NCBI GenBank assembly: GCA_965277835.1
Contig: OZ255841.1
Span: forward strand, 124,001-188,000
Direction of reading: 5' to 3'
From: Arcticimaribacter sp965277835
GTDB taxonomy: Bacteria > Bacteroidota > Bacteroidia > Flavobacteriales > Flavobacteriaceae
DNA length: 64,000 nucleotides
In this document: piece after piece, positions 54,388 through 62,672 of the stretch
Layout: each line of letters begins with the position of its first letter
Numbering within the stretch: position 1 is the first letter of the stretch
Notes under the pieces: model-generated
Told to the model about the DNA's origin: nothing
The model's database searches: none
Seen by the model: the letters and a program-made list of their open reading frames with translations, nothing else
Program-made: the position numbers and the translations under genes

Positions 54388-54630
54388 TTATTTATTATAT
54401 TTTTCGTCTAATCGATTCATTAGTCTAACATAAATAAATATTAGTAAGCCAAACCCTAATAATGATCCTTGTATAGCAAACCAAAACCCTAGAGGAAACC
54501 CTCCTATCCTAAACTGATTTAGCCAATCTGCTAATATTATTGGAAGTAAAACGGCCAGAATAAACCAAATAGGTATTAACAGAAGAAGGTATTTGACATT
54601 TGTTTTCCAGTATAATTCTTGCTTTTTCAT
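54388..54630 (-). CDS. DUF4212 small subunit of the sodium symporter
   Basis: An 80-residue protein with two membrane segments (about 13-33 and 45-66) and YWKTNVKYLLLLIPIWF at the N terminus and FPLGFWFAIQGS before the second segment, the pattern of sodium/substrate symporter small subunits. It probably forms a complex with the adjacent SSS permease, like PaaM beside PaaL. It lies 18 bp before the symporter and 12 bp after paaK. Confidence 0.88.
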   Translation of the reverse strand: MKKQELYWKTNVKYLLLLIPIWFILAVLLPIILADWLNQFRIGGFPLGFWFAIQGSLLGFGLLIFIYVRLMNRLDEKYNK

Positions 54631-54642
54631 CCGTTTTATAAT

Positions 54643-55986
54643 TTATTTTGATTTTCTTAAATCTAGTATTCTACTTAATTTACCTCCTTGACTTTTAGGT
54701 ATTTCATTGTGATTAAGTAAACTCACATTCATGGTTATTCCAATATTATCTTTAATTCTTTTTTCTAGTTTTTTGGTCAATGCAATTAATTTTACATTAG
54801 CATTAATCATTTCAGTTGTTAATGAACTATTGATGTTTAAACTTTTACTATAGTTTTCGATAAGTTCTACTTTGACTTCAACTTTGTCCATAGAACTATT
54901 TTTTGTAACAACTAACTGATAATTTGGTGCTAGTTCTTCAAAATCATTTATAAGTTCTTCAACTTGAGTGTGAAATAGATTTACTCCTCTAATAATTAAC
55001 ATATCATCTGATCGACCTTTAATTTCACTCATTTTAATATGTGTTCTAGAACCATATTGATCGTAATTAATACTACAAATGTCGTTTGTCCAATAACGGA
55101 TAAAAGGCATTGCTTCTTTAGTTAAAGTGGTGAAAACTAACACGCCTTCTTCTCCATAAGGCAAAGGCTCTCCAGTATCTTTATCTACAATTTCTGGAAA
55201 AAAATGATCTTCCCAAATATAGCTTCCAGTGCCTTTTTCATCATAAGCTTCTTGCGATACCCCTGGTCCAATTATTTCGCTTAGCCCAAAAATATTAGTT
55301 GCTATAACTCCCAAATCTTTTTCAATTTGTGTTCTTATACTTTCTGTCCAAGGTTCGGCTCCCAAAATTGCATATTTCAAGTTTATTTCAGAAAGAGGTA
55401 TTTTTCTTTTCTTTAGTTCATACGCTATTGTTTGTGCGTATGAGGGCGTACAACATATAACTTCAGATTTAAAATCTCGAAGTAAATTTATTTGTCTTTC
55501 TGTCATACCTCCTGAAACAGGTATAACTGACATGCCAAGTTTTTCACCACCATAATGTACCCCTATTCCTCCTGTAAAGAGCCCATAACCATAAGCATTG
55601 TGTAGTTTCATTCCTGGCTTTGCACCTGCTGCTGCTAAAGATCTTGCAACAACTTCTGAAAAAACATTTAAATCATTTTTAGTATATGCAGCAACGGTTG
55701 GCTTACCTGTTGTCCCGCTTGAGCAATGGATTCTTGCTAATTTATTTTGTGGGAGGGTTAAAAAACCGAATGGGTAGTTGTCTTTTAAATCTGCTTTTTT
55801 TGTAAAAGGAAGCTTGTGGATATCGTTTATAGATTTGATGTCTGAAACTTTTATTCCTTTTTTATCAAAAATATTCTTATAAAAAGGAACTGTTTTATAT
55901 ACTTTGTTCACTAATTTAATTAATCTTTCACTTTGTAATTTTCTAAGCTTATTTAATTCTAATTTTTCTATTTCTTTATTGAACAT
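54643..55986 (-). CDS. paaK: Phenylacetate-CoA ligase
   Basis: A 447-residue AMP-forming ligase with the phosphate loop SSGTTGKP (89-96), AYGYGLFTGGIGVHYG and FGLSEIIGPG, and a C-terminal domain with GRSDDMLIIRGVNLFHTQVEE typical of PaaK. It activates phenylacetate to phenylacetyl-CoA, the true substrate of the epoxidase and the likely inducer. It is on the minus strand, apart from the main operon, together with the uptake pair. Confidence 0.95.
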   Translation of the reverse strand: MFNKEIEKLELNKLRKLQSERLIKLVNKVYKTVPFYKNIFDKKGIKVSDIKSINDIHKLPFTKKADLKDNYPFGFLTLPQNKLARIHCSSGTTGKPTVAAYTKNDLNVFSEVVARSLAAAGAKPGMKLHNAYGYGLFTGGIGVHYGGEKLGMSVIPVSGGMTERQINLLRDFKSEVICCTPSYAQTIAYELKKRKIPLSEINLKYAILGAEPWTESIRTQIEKDLGVIATNIFGLSEIIGPGVSQEAYDEKGTGSYIWEDHFFPEIVDKDTGEPLPYGEEGVLVFTTLTKEAMPFIRYWTNDICSINYDQYGSRTHIKMSEIKGRSDDMLIIRGVNLFHTQVEELINDFEELAPNYQLVVTKNSSMDKVEVKVELIENYSKSLNINSSLTTEMINANVKLIALTKKLEKRIKDNIGITMNVSLLNHNEIPKSQGGKLSRILDLRKSK

Positions 55987-56000
55987 TATATTTTTTGTGT

Positions 56001-56093
56001 TTAATAACTTTTCAAAATGTCTTTAACAAACCTTTGATTTTTCGGTTTCCGTCCACTTACTAATTTAACTTGAGGAGATATAAATGCCATCAT
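56001..56093 (-). pseudogene. Possible 30-codon gene or remnant between amidase and paaK
   Basis: Within the 158-bp gap a minus-strand frame is open for 47 codons, from a stop near 56144 to the stop at 56001-56003, with ATG at 56093. The last part, FISPQVKLVSGRKPKNQRF, reads like real protein rather than random AT-rich sequence. It may be the tail of a gene lost by deletion or a very small protein. I recognise no family. Its low length and lack of a motif keep confidence low. Confidence 0.35.
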
Positions 56094-56144
56094 GAATTGG
56101 ATACCTTTTTCATTAATAAAAAATCCTCTTTTTGTTTTGGAGTA

Positions 56145-57605
56145 CTAATTATGGATTAACTTATGAATAGCTAATGCTATTTTTAAGAGAGCTTTATCTT
56201 TATTAGCAGGTCCTTCTAGATGCATACCTACTGGAAGCCCTTGATTGGTGTTTCCTGCAGGAATACTTATGCCAGGTAAACCTGCATAACTACCTGGGTT
56301 CATGTTTCTTATATAGGTCGGAAATGTTGGTTCTTGTCTCCCATTTAACTCAATAGTTTCATCACTTCCAATAATTGGCATAGCCTCTATAGGTGTGGTA
56401 GGGTATAAAATAACATCTAAATTATTGCTAGAAAAATAGTTTCTATATGCTTCTTGTAATTTTTGTCTTTCTTCGATTGCCAAATTAATATTTGGATTTT
56501 CTGCTACTGCACCAGAATCAAATAAACCTTTTACATCTGGAGAAGAAATTTTTTGAACAACATCCTCATAAGTAATGTTTTCACTATAATTTTTTAAATA
56601 TTCATTTAAGGATATGTAAGTTTCATGTAAAACAATATTTATGCTTTCTGAAAGTAAATCAGGAATGCCATCAATATTTACCTCAATAAGTTGGATGCCA
56701 TTTTCTCTTAATTTATTTAGAGTTTCATCACTTATTTTTTTAACTCCTTGTGATAGATTATTATAAAAATATGCTTTTGGAATCCCTATTCTTAATGTTT
56801 TAATATCTACTTCTTCTGTATTTTTTTGAGAAGTAATAATTTCATCTAAAAAAATAATATTTTCAATAGAATTTGCTAGTAAACCAGGTGTGTCTCTTGT
56901 TGTTGATAAAGGTACTACCCCTTCAGAGCTATATAAGCCAGAGGTTGGTCTAAAACCAAAAATTCCGCATAGAGCGGCTGGAATTCTACAAGACCCCCCT
57001 GTGTCTGTACCTAAACCAATATCAACAATACCTGTTTTTATTGCTGCTGCTGTTCCGCCACTACTCCCTCCAGCAAAATAAAGAGGGTTTATGGGGTTTT
57101 TAACAGCTCCAAAATGAGTGTTGTTAGAAGTAATACCAAAAGCAAGTTCATGCATATTTGTTTTTCCAATTACAATAGCTCCAGCATTTCTTAATTTTTC
57201 AACTATAAAAGCATCTTTTTTAGGAGTAAAATTTTCTAAAGCGGCTGTGCCAGCTGAAGTAGGAAAATTTTTAGTATTAATATTATCTTTTACAACAATT
57301 GGTAAACCAAATAAATCTGTGTTTAACTTAATTTTTTCGATTGATTTAAGCACATCATTTTTAAATTCTTCTGGATTAGATGTAAATAAATTTAAAGACT
57401 TATTCTTTTGAAGATTTATACTATCATAAATAGATGAAATATAAGACTTTAAAAAAGCACCATCCTTTTTAAATAATTCTATCTGCTCTTTAATTGTTTT
57501 ATTTTTAATTGCATCCATTGTTATTAACTCTTTTTTTTTAGTACAACTTATACTAAATATAGCTAAAGTTATTATTAAAAAATTGACGCTTAATTTTTTT
57601 TCCAT
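56145..57605 (-). CDS. Lipoprotein amidase (amidase signature family)
   Basis: A 486-residue amidase. The signal peptide ends in a lipobox with Cys21 (SISCTKK), so it is exported and lipid-anchored, which is unusual for an amidase. The Ser-cisSer-Lys triad is complete: K106, S181/S182 in AGGSSGG and S205 in DTGGSCRIP. It lies with paaK, the symporter and a TonB-dependent receptor, so hydrolysis of phenylacetamide or another phenylacetyl amide to phenylacetate at the envelope is a good hypothesis. Indole-acetamide or peptide-amide hydrolysis are alternatives. The upstream gap is 152 bp. Confidence 0.85.
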   Translation of the reverse strand: MEKKLSVNFLIITLAIFSISCTKKKELITMDAIKNKTIKEQIELFKKDGAFLKSYISSIYDSINLQKNKSLNLFTSNPEEFKNDVLKSIEKIKLNTDLFGLPIVVKDNINTKNFPTSAGTAALENFTPKKDAFIVEKLRNAGAIVIGKTNMHELAFGITSNNTHFGAVKNPINPLYFAGGSSGGTAAAIKTGIVDIGLGTDTGGSCRIPAALCGIFGFRPTSGLYSSEGVVPLSTTRDTPGLLANSIENIIFLDEIITSQKNTEEVDIKTLRIGIPKAYFYNNLSQGVKKISDETLNKLRENGIQLIEVNIDGIPDLLSESINIVLHETYISLNEYLKNYSENITYEDVVQKISSPDVKGLFDSGAVAENPNINLAIEERQKLQEAYRNYFSSNNLDVILYPTTPIEAMPIIGSDETIELNGRQEPTFPTYIRNMNPGSYAGLPGISIPAGNTNQGLPVGMHLEGPANKDKALLKIALAIHKLIHN

Positions 57606-57656
57606 TTTTGTTAATTTATAATAAAGCTAGAAGTCGTTATTTTTTAAAGAAAATAA

Positions 57657-57709
57657 TTTTTTATAAAGCACTAATTCTATACAATTTAGAGGAAGTGCTT
57701 TATAAAAAA
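57657..57709 (-). terminator. 16-bp perfect inverted repeat after the TonB-dependent receptor gene
   Basis: TTTTTTATAAAGCACT (57657-57672) and AGTGCTTTATAAAAAA (57694-57709) form a perfect 16-bp stem with a 21-base loop, starting about 48 bp past the receptor stop. It is a strong candidate terminator that would end the receptor transcript before the amidase gene and could also act on the opposite strand. Confidence 0.7.
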
Positions 57710-57757
57710 AAATCAAACTAAAAATAACTAAACTAAACTCTAACTACTCTTTAAATA

Positions 57758-60448
57758 TTATAATCCGTAACGAACCCCAACATAATAAATTGATCCAATT
57801 GCTGGCCCGCCATAGACATAGGTATATTCTTGATTAAAGATATTGTTTCCTCCAAAAGTTAATTTCGAATTCCAATTTGGAATTTTTATGCCAAAACTAG
57901 CATCTGTAGTATTTATTGATGGAATTACTGTAGCACCAAAAGAAGATTCATATTCATACTCAGAAGTAGCCTTAAATGCAATATTAAAACTTAAATTATT
58001 ATTTCTTCCAAACCCAGCATTTGTAAAGGATGCCTGTATCCGATTTTCAGGTGTATTAAAACGTAAACTTCTTTTAAATGTTGCTTTATCTTGCCCACCT
58101 TGTAATGCTGCATTATAATTAGGAATATCAAATGAACTATAGGTATAATTAAATCCTAGTTGAAAATTGCTTGGTAACACATAATCTAGCCCTAATGACA
58201 ATCCTTCAGAAGTAACTGTTTGCTCTAAGTTGTAGTACCATAAAAAAGCTCTTGCATCGGGTCCTGGTCCTGCACTCGTAAAACCATGAAGAGGAAAGCT
58301 AATAGCAATAAAATTAGGATACCATGCTTTATAATAACTAATATCTGCACGTAGTTTTTTATTAAGTAAAAGCCCTTTATAACCTAATTCTAATGTCTTG
58401 TTTTCTTCTGGTTGTATAGCAGTCCTTTTTAAAGATTCTCTTACAATATTACCTGTTATAACATTGCCTGTAGAACCTGTATATTGATAATTATCTAAGT
58501 TAACTTGACTTGTCCCTAGAATTGTAAAGCCAGGGAATAGTTCAAAATTTATAAAAGATTCTTGTAAACCTGGATTACGAAAAGCTGTTTGATAAGATAC
58601 TCTAAAATTGTGATTCTTATTTTCATCTAAGCTTAATACAGCTGATATTCTTGGTGTAAAATTTCCTTTATAGTTGTCATTTTTATCGTACCTTAATGAT
58701 CCTGTTAACTTTAATCTATCATTAAATATGCCTGTTGAAGCTTGAGCAAAACCTCCAAACTGAGAATAATTAATTTTACCCGTAAATCCTTTTGCTCTGT
58801 TGTCGTTAAAGAAAGTACCTTCAGAGTCTACTGAGTATCTTCTGAAATTTGCTCCTACTTGTAGTTCAAAGTTTTTAAATTTATCCGAAAAATCATAATG
58901 TAAATCACTATGAATAAAACTACTATTATCTAAAAACTTAGATCCTTTATTAAGAACATCTGGGCTTGCTATTGCACTTTCTTTTGCCTTATTAAAAGCA
59001 TTTCTTTTTGAGCTTAAAATATGTCCATTAGCATCTAGATAATCATCTGCAAAAGTTCTTGCTTTTTTAGCAGAACCGCCTGAATCAATAATTGATTGAT
59101 AATCTTTAAGCCACTGTTCATTCGATTTTAAATCTTGTTGTATAAAATCGGCTGTTAAAAAACCAATATGGCTTCTATTTGCTGTTTGTTTTGATGTATA
59201 AACTCTTGCAGTAAAATTATCTGTTTTTGCTTCTATTTTATTATGAGTTTGAGCAAAATCTTCAAAAGGATAAAAAGTTGTTATCCTAAAAGAAAAATCA
59301 TTGTGTGCATGTTTAAATTGGTAAGTAATTTCCCAATCCTCATTGGGTCTGTAATGTAATGAGGCATTTACTCGATAGTTTCTTACTTTCCCATCATACA
59401 AATCTCCATCTAAAATCCCTGTTCTAGTTACCGATGTTCCATCTGCTAATCTGAGTATCCCTACACCAAAATCTCCATCACCATATCGATTAACAGCATT
59501 GTAAAAATGAGCTTGATTAATATCTGTAGCTAATAATGTTTTACGTTTATCAAATTCTCCTGCTCCAGTTTTATAATCTAAATTTCCACCAACCCAATCT
59601 GTTGCTGACCTGTGATTACCGTCAAACTTAAAAGCAAGTTTATCACTAAACAAATGTGCATACCTTATACTTAGATCATTATATGCATTTGTTTTTGCAG
59701 CAGACTGATTGGAAACTCCTGTTTTCCAAGAAGCACTAAAACCAGTAAAATCAAAAGGATTTTTAGTATACATTAATACCATTCCGTTAAAAGCGTCAGG
59801 GCCATATAAAGCAGAAGAAGACCCAGGGATTAACTCTATGCTTCTTAAATCTAAATCTGAAGCGCCTGCAGTATTACCAATTATACCAAAACCAGGAGTG
59901 GTAATATCTATACCATCTATATGTTGTATAAAACGTAAGTTGTTTGGGTCAGCAAATCCACGAGCATTAATTGAATTAAAACTTAGACTACCTGTATTTG
60001 CTTGTACTCCTTTAAGGTTACTAAGAATTTCATAAACATCGGCTGAAGGAGAATTGTTTAACTCTTTAATTCCTATTTGTTCAATACTTATAGGAGCTTC
60101 TAATAGTTTTTCTCTAAATCTAGAAGCACCAACTACTATAGGGTTTAATGTAAAAGTATCTTCCTCTAAGTTAACTATAACATTAGAGTTTTCATCTTTA
60201 TTAATTACCATTTCTTGTGTTTGAAATCCTAAGTAAGATATGACTATTGTAATTGGAAATTCATTATTTGAAGTTAAAGTGAAAGCCCCGTTTTCATCTG
60301 AAATAACCCCTTTAGAAGTTCCTTTTTCAATTATATTAACACCGAAAAGAGGCTCATTTTCTGCGTTTACATTACCACTAATAGTTACCTGTGCAAAAAT
60401 AGAAGTTGACCCTAAAATTAATAATAGTAGAAGAAATTTTGTTTTCAT
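57758..60448 (-). CDS. TonB-dependent outer membrane receptor of the paa island
   Basis: An 896-residue receptor. A signal peptide (about 1-19, ending FAQ) leads into a CarboxypepD-like domain (ISGNVNAENEPLFGVNI, 22-100), a plug (about 105-235, with LIPGSSSALYGPDAFNGM) and a 22-strand type barrel ending in VGVRYGL with the terminal aromatic pattern. No SusD partner follows, so it is not a glycan SUS pair. Its promoter carries the same operator type as the paa operon, so it probably imports a phenylacetyl compound under the same control. The ligand itself is unknown. Confidence 0.9.
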   Translation of the reverse strand: MKTKFLLLLLILGSTSIFAQVTISGNVNAENEPLFGVNIIEKGTSKGVISDENGAFTLTSNNEFPITIVISYLGFQTQEMVINKDENSNVIVNLEEDTFTLNPIVVGASRFREKLLEAPISIEQIGIKELNNSPSADVYEILSNLKGVQANTGSLSFNSINARGFADPNNLRFIQHIDGIDITTPGFGIIGNTAGASDLDLRSIELIPGSSSALYGPDAFNGMVLMYTKNPFDFTGFSASWKTGVSNQSAAKTNAYNDLSIRYAHLFSDKLAFKFDGNHRSATDWVGGNLDYKTGAGEFDKRKTLLATDINQAHFYNAVNRYGDGDFGVGILRLADGTSVTRTGILDGDLYDGKVRNYRVNASLHYRPNEDWEITYQFKHAHNDFSFRITTFYPFEDFAQTHNKIEAKTDNFTARVYTSKQTANRSHIGFLTADFIQQDLKSNEQWLKDYQSIIDSGGSAKKARTFADDYLDANGHILSSKRNAFNKAKESAIASPDVLNKGSKFLDNSSFIHSDLHYDFSDKFKNFELQVGANFRRYSVDSEGTFFNDNRAKGFTGKINYSQFGGFAQASTGIFNDRLKLTGSLRYDKNDNYKGNFTPRISAVLSLDENKNHNFRVSYQTAFRNPGLQESFINFELFPGFTILGTSQVNLDNYQYTGSTGNVITGNIVRESLKRTAIQPEENKTLELGYKGLLLNKKLRADISYYKAWYPNFIAISFPLHGFTSAGPGPDARAFLWYYNLEQTVTSEGLSLGLDYVLPSNFQLGFNYTYSSFDIPNYNAALQGGQDKATFKRSLRFNTPENRIQASFTNAGFGRNNNLSFNIAFKATSEYEYESSFGATVIPSINTTDASFGIKIPNWNSKLTFGGNNIFNQEYTYVYGGPAIGSIYYVGVRYGL

Positions 60449-60493
60449 TTTTTATAAATTTATATTATTACTAATAATTGATAGTATATAACT

Positions 60494-60517
60494 AACTAAC
60501 ATTCGTTAACAAATATA
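60494..60517 (-). promoter_or_regulatory. Promoter and TetR operator of the TonB-dependent receptor gene
   Basis: On the minus strand TATATTTG (60517-60510) matches the -7 consensus and is identical to that of the paa promoter. It runs directly into an imperfect inverted repeat, AACTAAC-ATTC-GTTAACA on the plus strand (60494-60511). The left half-site is identical to that at 40992, and five of the right-hand bases (CGTTA) also match. The start codon lies 46 bases downstream. Confidence 0.65.
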
Positions 60518-60737
60518 TATTAAAAAAATTGAAAAACTATTCGTTTAACTAAAAAAAGAATCGTGTTTTTAGTAATTGAAAGTAAAAGGGTCTATTTTTT
60601 TAGTAAAATCAGTACTTCACAGTATTCTAAAAAATTAGTTTAAATGAATATTTTAAGTGTGTAAATAGAAATATAACTCTTCTACGAAGCTAGAAACACT
60701 TCGAATTTCAATACTTAGCAAGGTGAAAAATCATCTG

Positions 60738-61163
60738 AAAAGACCTAGATAAAGATTTAAAGCAGTTTAAAGTAAAGTACCCTAGTAAAAACCTTATTGT
60801 TGTTTTTAACAAAGAAGATATTAAAAAAGATATAACTATTCCAACTGAAATTGAAGGGTATCCTACAGTTTTTGTTAGTGCTAAAATGAATATTAATAAA
60901 CTAACCGATTTACTTACGTAACATTTTAATGCTAATGCAGTCAAGACCAAAGTATAATTACCAATTCTCGTCACTATGAGGTACTGTCTTTAGCATTAAA
61001 AGAAGTAGTAGCTGTGCAAAATGGGCTTTCTAATAAATTAAGCGGAGACTTACTATCAATTGACCTTAGGCAAGCTTTATATCATTTAGGCGAAATTACA
61101 GGTGAGGTTACTAGCGATGAAATTTTAGGAAATATTTTTGCCAACTTTTGTATAGGGAAGTAA
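60738..61163 (+). pseudogene. Decayed mnmE 3'-end fragment (copy 3)
   Basis: About 425 bp align with the last 430 bp of intact mnmE, from the G-domain end to the FCIGK stop. I count about 28 substitutions by eye, of which most are third-position and silent. Disabling changes are a taa stop at 60918 and a one-base deletion near 60941, plus an in-frame 6-bp loss of one Asn-Ile repeat. The silent pattern says that it was a working mnmE end before it was displaced. It is the right-hand boundary of the paa island. Confidence 0.88.
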
Positions 61164-61352
61164 CTTCATTAGATTTTACAATCTATAAAAAAACATTATA
61201 AGTAAATATAAAGTCTCTAACCAATCTTATGTTTTTAATCACAGAACTTTTAAAGAACCTATCCCTTTATAATTAATTTTACTTTATTGAATAGCCTTAA
61301 ATTTAAAAGTTACTCGTTTGCATAGGTTATAAATAGAAGTATTTTTATACCC

Positions 61353-62657
61353 ATGATGCTAAGTATAAATAAGAAGTTATTTTTTCTTTTAATTATATTT
61401 TGGGTAAGCCAGTTAGGTAGTTCTCAAGAATATTTTCCAAAATCGAAAGGGAAGATAATAAAGCATAGCTACTATACATTGTCTTATTTAGAAAACTATG
61501 GGCAAGCAGAGTGGGTATATTATGTTTTAACCCCTGAGATGCTCGAAGGAGATATTAATCGTACCAACAACTTTAGACTAGATCCAAAAACGGCTTTAAA
61601 TTCAGGGCAGTTATTCGATTATAATAATCCGAATTATGAGAAGGGGCACCTTGCTCCAGCAGGCGATATGAAAATAAGTAGTCTTGCAATGAGCGAGAGT
61701 TTTTATATGTCTAACATATCCCCGCAATCTCCTTCGTTTAATAGAGGTATATGGAAATCCTTAGAAAACCGTGTTAGGGTATGGGCTAATAGAGGAGAAA
61801 TTCATATAGTAACGGGGAGTATATTTACAAATACACTTGAAGAGGTTTCTTTTAAAGAAATTGATGTTCCGAAATATTTTTATAAGGTAATATTCGATCC
61901 TTTTAAAAATGAGATGATAGCCTTTGTTTTACCAAACGAAAAGGGGCAGAGCCCTTTAATTGATTATGTAGTTAGTGTAGATAAAGTAGAGGAATTGACA
62001 AGTATCGATTTCTTCCCTCAGCTTTCAGATACAATTGAGAATAAGCTAGAAAGCAGAGTAACGTTATCTAATTGGACATTTCCTTCAAATAAGATATTTA
62101 ATCCTTTGGATGATAGTCAATTTGCAGTTTGTGTACGGTGTAAAGGAATTGCGATATCGACGATGAGGCAATGTAAAAATATGACAGAGTATAATAATGG
62201 TTATTGTTATATCCATCAAGTTCAATCTTCCGATTATATTAAGCGTGGTTCAATAAAGCATATAATTTTAAATTATATGTTTCCAGTACTTATCATTCTT
62301 CTTGTATGTATTATTATACTGTTATCTTGGAGAAGAAGCAAGCAAAACCTTGGGAGTAACTACTATTATTTACCTAAAGAAGAAGCAATGAATATAGGAT
62401 ACTCTGCAGATGCTATTATATACAAATCTCCAAAACAATACTTTTTCAAGGATATAATAATCTATGGAGTTGTTAGCGTAAATAAAAACAGAAACTTTGT
62501 TTTAGTTAGTCAAAAAACGAAAGAGCCTATTAGTAAAACGAAATACTATATTATTTTAAAGAAAATAGATTTAGTATATGGTCCATACGACAAGGAAGAG
62601 TATTTACAAAAACGAAAAGAATTAAATGTGCCAAAATGGCTAGTATTGAAAAAGTAG
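61353..62657 (+). CDS. Membrane-anchored DNA/RNA non-specific endonuclease (NUC1) with zinc-finger-like insert
   Basis: A 434-residue protein. A signal peptide (about 1-24) leads to a beta-beta-alpha-metal nuclease domain (about 30-240), with EKGHLAPAGD carrying the general base His99 (the usual DRGH is EKGH) and metal ligand Asn around 121-130. A compact cluster C260, C263, C274, C285, H288 looks like a small zinc site. A transmembrane helix (about 304-325) follows and then a 105-residue C-terminal region that I do not recognise. If the first helix is cleaved, the nuclease faces the periplasm. Nutrient nucleic acid digestion or defence are possible roles. Confidence 0.82.
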   Translation: MMLSINKKLFFLLIIFWVSQLGSSQEYFPKSKGKIIKHSYYTLSYLENYGQAEWVYYVLTPEMLEGDINRTNNFRLDPKTALNSGQLFDYNNPNYEKGHLAPAGDMKISSLAMSESFYMSNISPQSPSFNRGIWKSLENRVRVWANRGEIHIVTGSIFTNTLEEVSFKEIDVPKYFYKVIFDPFKNEMIAFVLPNEKGQSPLIDYVVSVDKVEELTSIDFFPQLSDTIENKLESRVTLSNWTFPSNKIFNPLDDSQFAVCVRCKGIAISTMRQCKNMTEYNNGYCYIHQVQSSDYIKRGSIKHIILNYMFPVLIILLVCIIILLSWRRSKQNLGSNYYYLPKEEAMNIGYSADAIIYKSPKQYFFKDIIIYGVVSVNKNRNFVLVSQKTKEPISKTKYYIILKKIDLVYGPYDKEEYLQKRKELNVPKWLVLKK

Positions 62658-62672
62658 ATAATACTACTTAGA

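Larger units (their letters stand above)
40894..61163 (+). other. Accessory module B: phenylacetate catabolic island bounded by mnmE 3' copies
   Basis: A 20-kb block that carries the complete paa pathway, its transporter, regulator, an amidase and a TonB-dependent receptor. It starts just past mnmE copy 2 and ends with mnmE copy 3 (60738-61163). All genes appear intact apart from a possible 30-codon remnant at 56001-56093. No mobility gene is left inside. The block can be described as a catabolic genomic island at the mnmE 3' end; horizontal origin is inferred from the repeats, not from a measured composition difference. Confidence 0.65.
60449..61352 (+). other. 904-bp stretch without an intact gene at the end of the paa island
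   Basis: From left to right it holds the receptor promoter and operator (60494-60517), about 220 bp (60518-60737) in which I see no gene, repeat or RNA, the decayed mnmE 3' copy 3 (60738-61163), and about 190 bp (61164-61352) leading to the nuclease gene with no recognisable element. Confidence 0.8.

Noticed and set aside
57758..60448. SusC-type glycan uptake receptor.
   Set aside because: No SusD gene is adjacent, no glycan enzymes are nearby, and the promoter links it to the paa genes.
60708..60974. A minus-strand open frame of 88 codons at the end of the paa island.
   Set aside because: It is the reverse strand of the decayed mnmE fragment; the same shadow frame exists on the reverse of intact mnmE (36801-37070).
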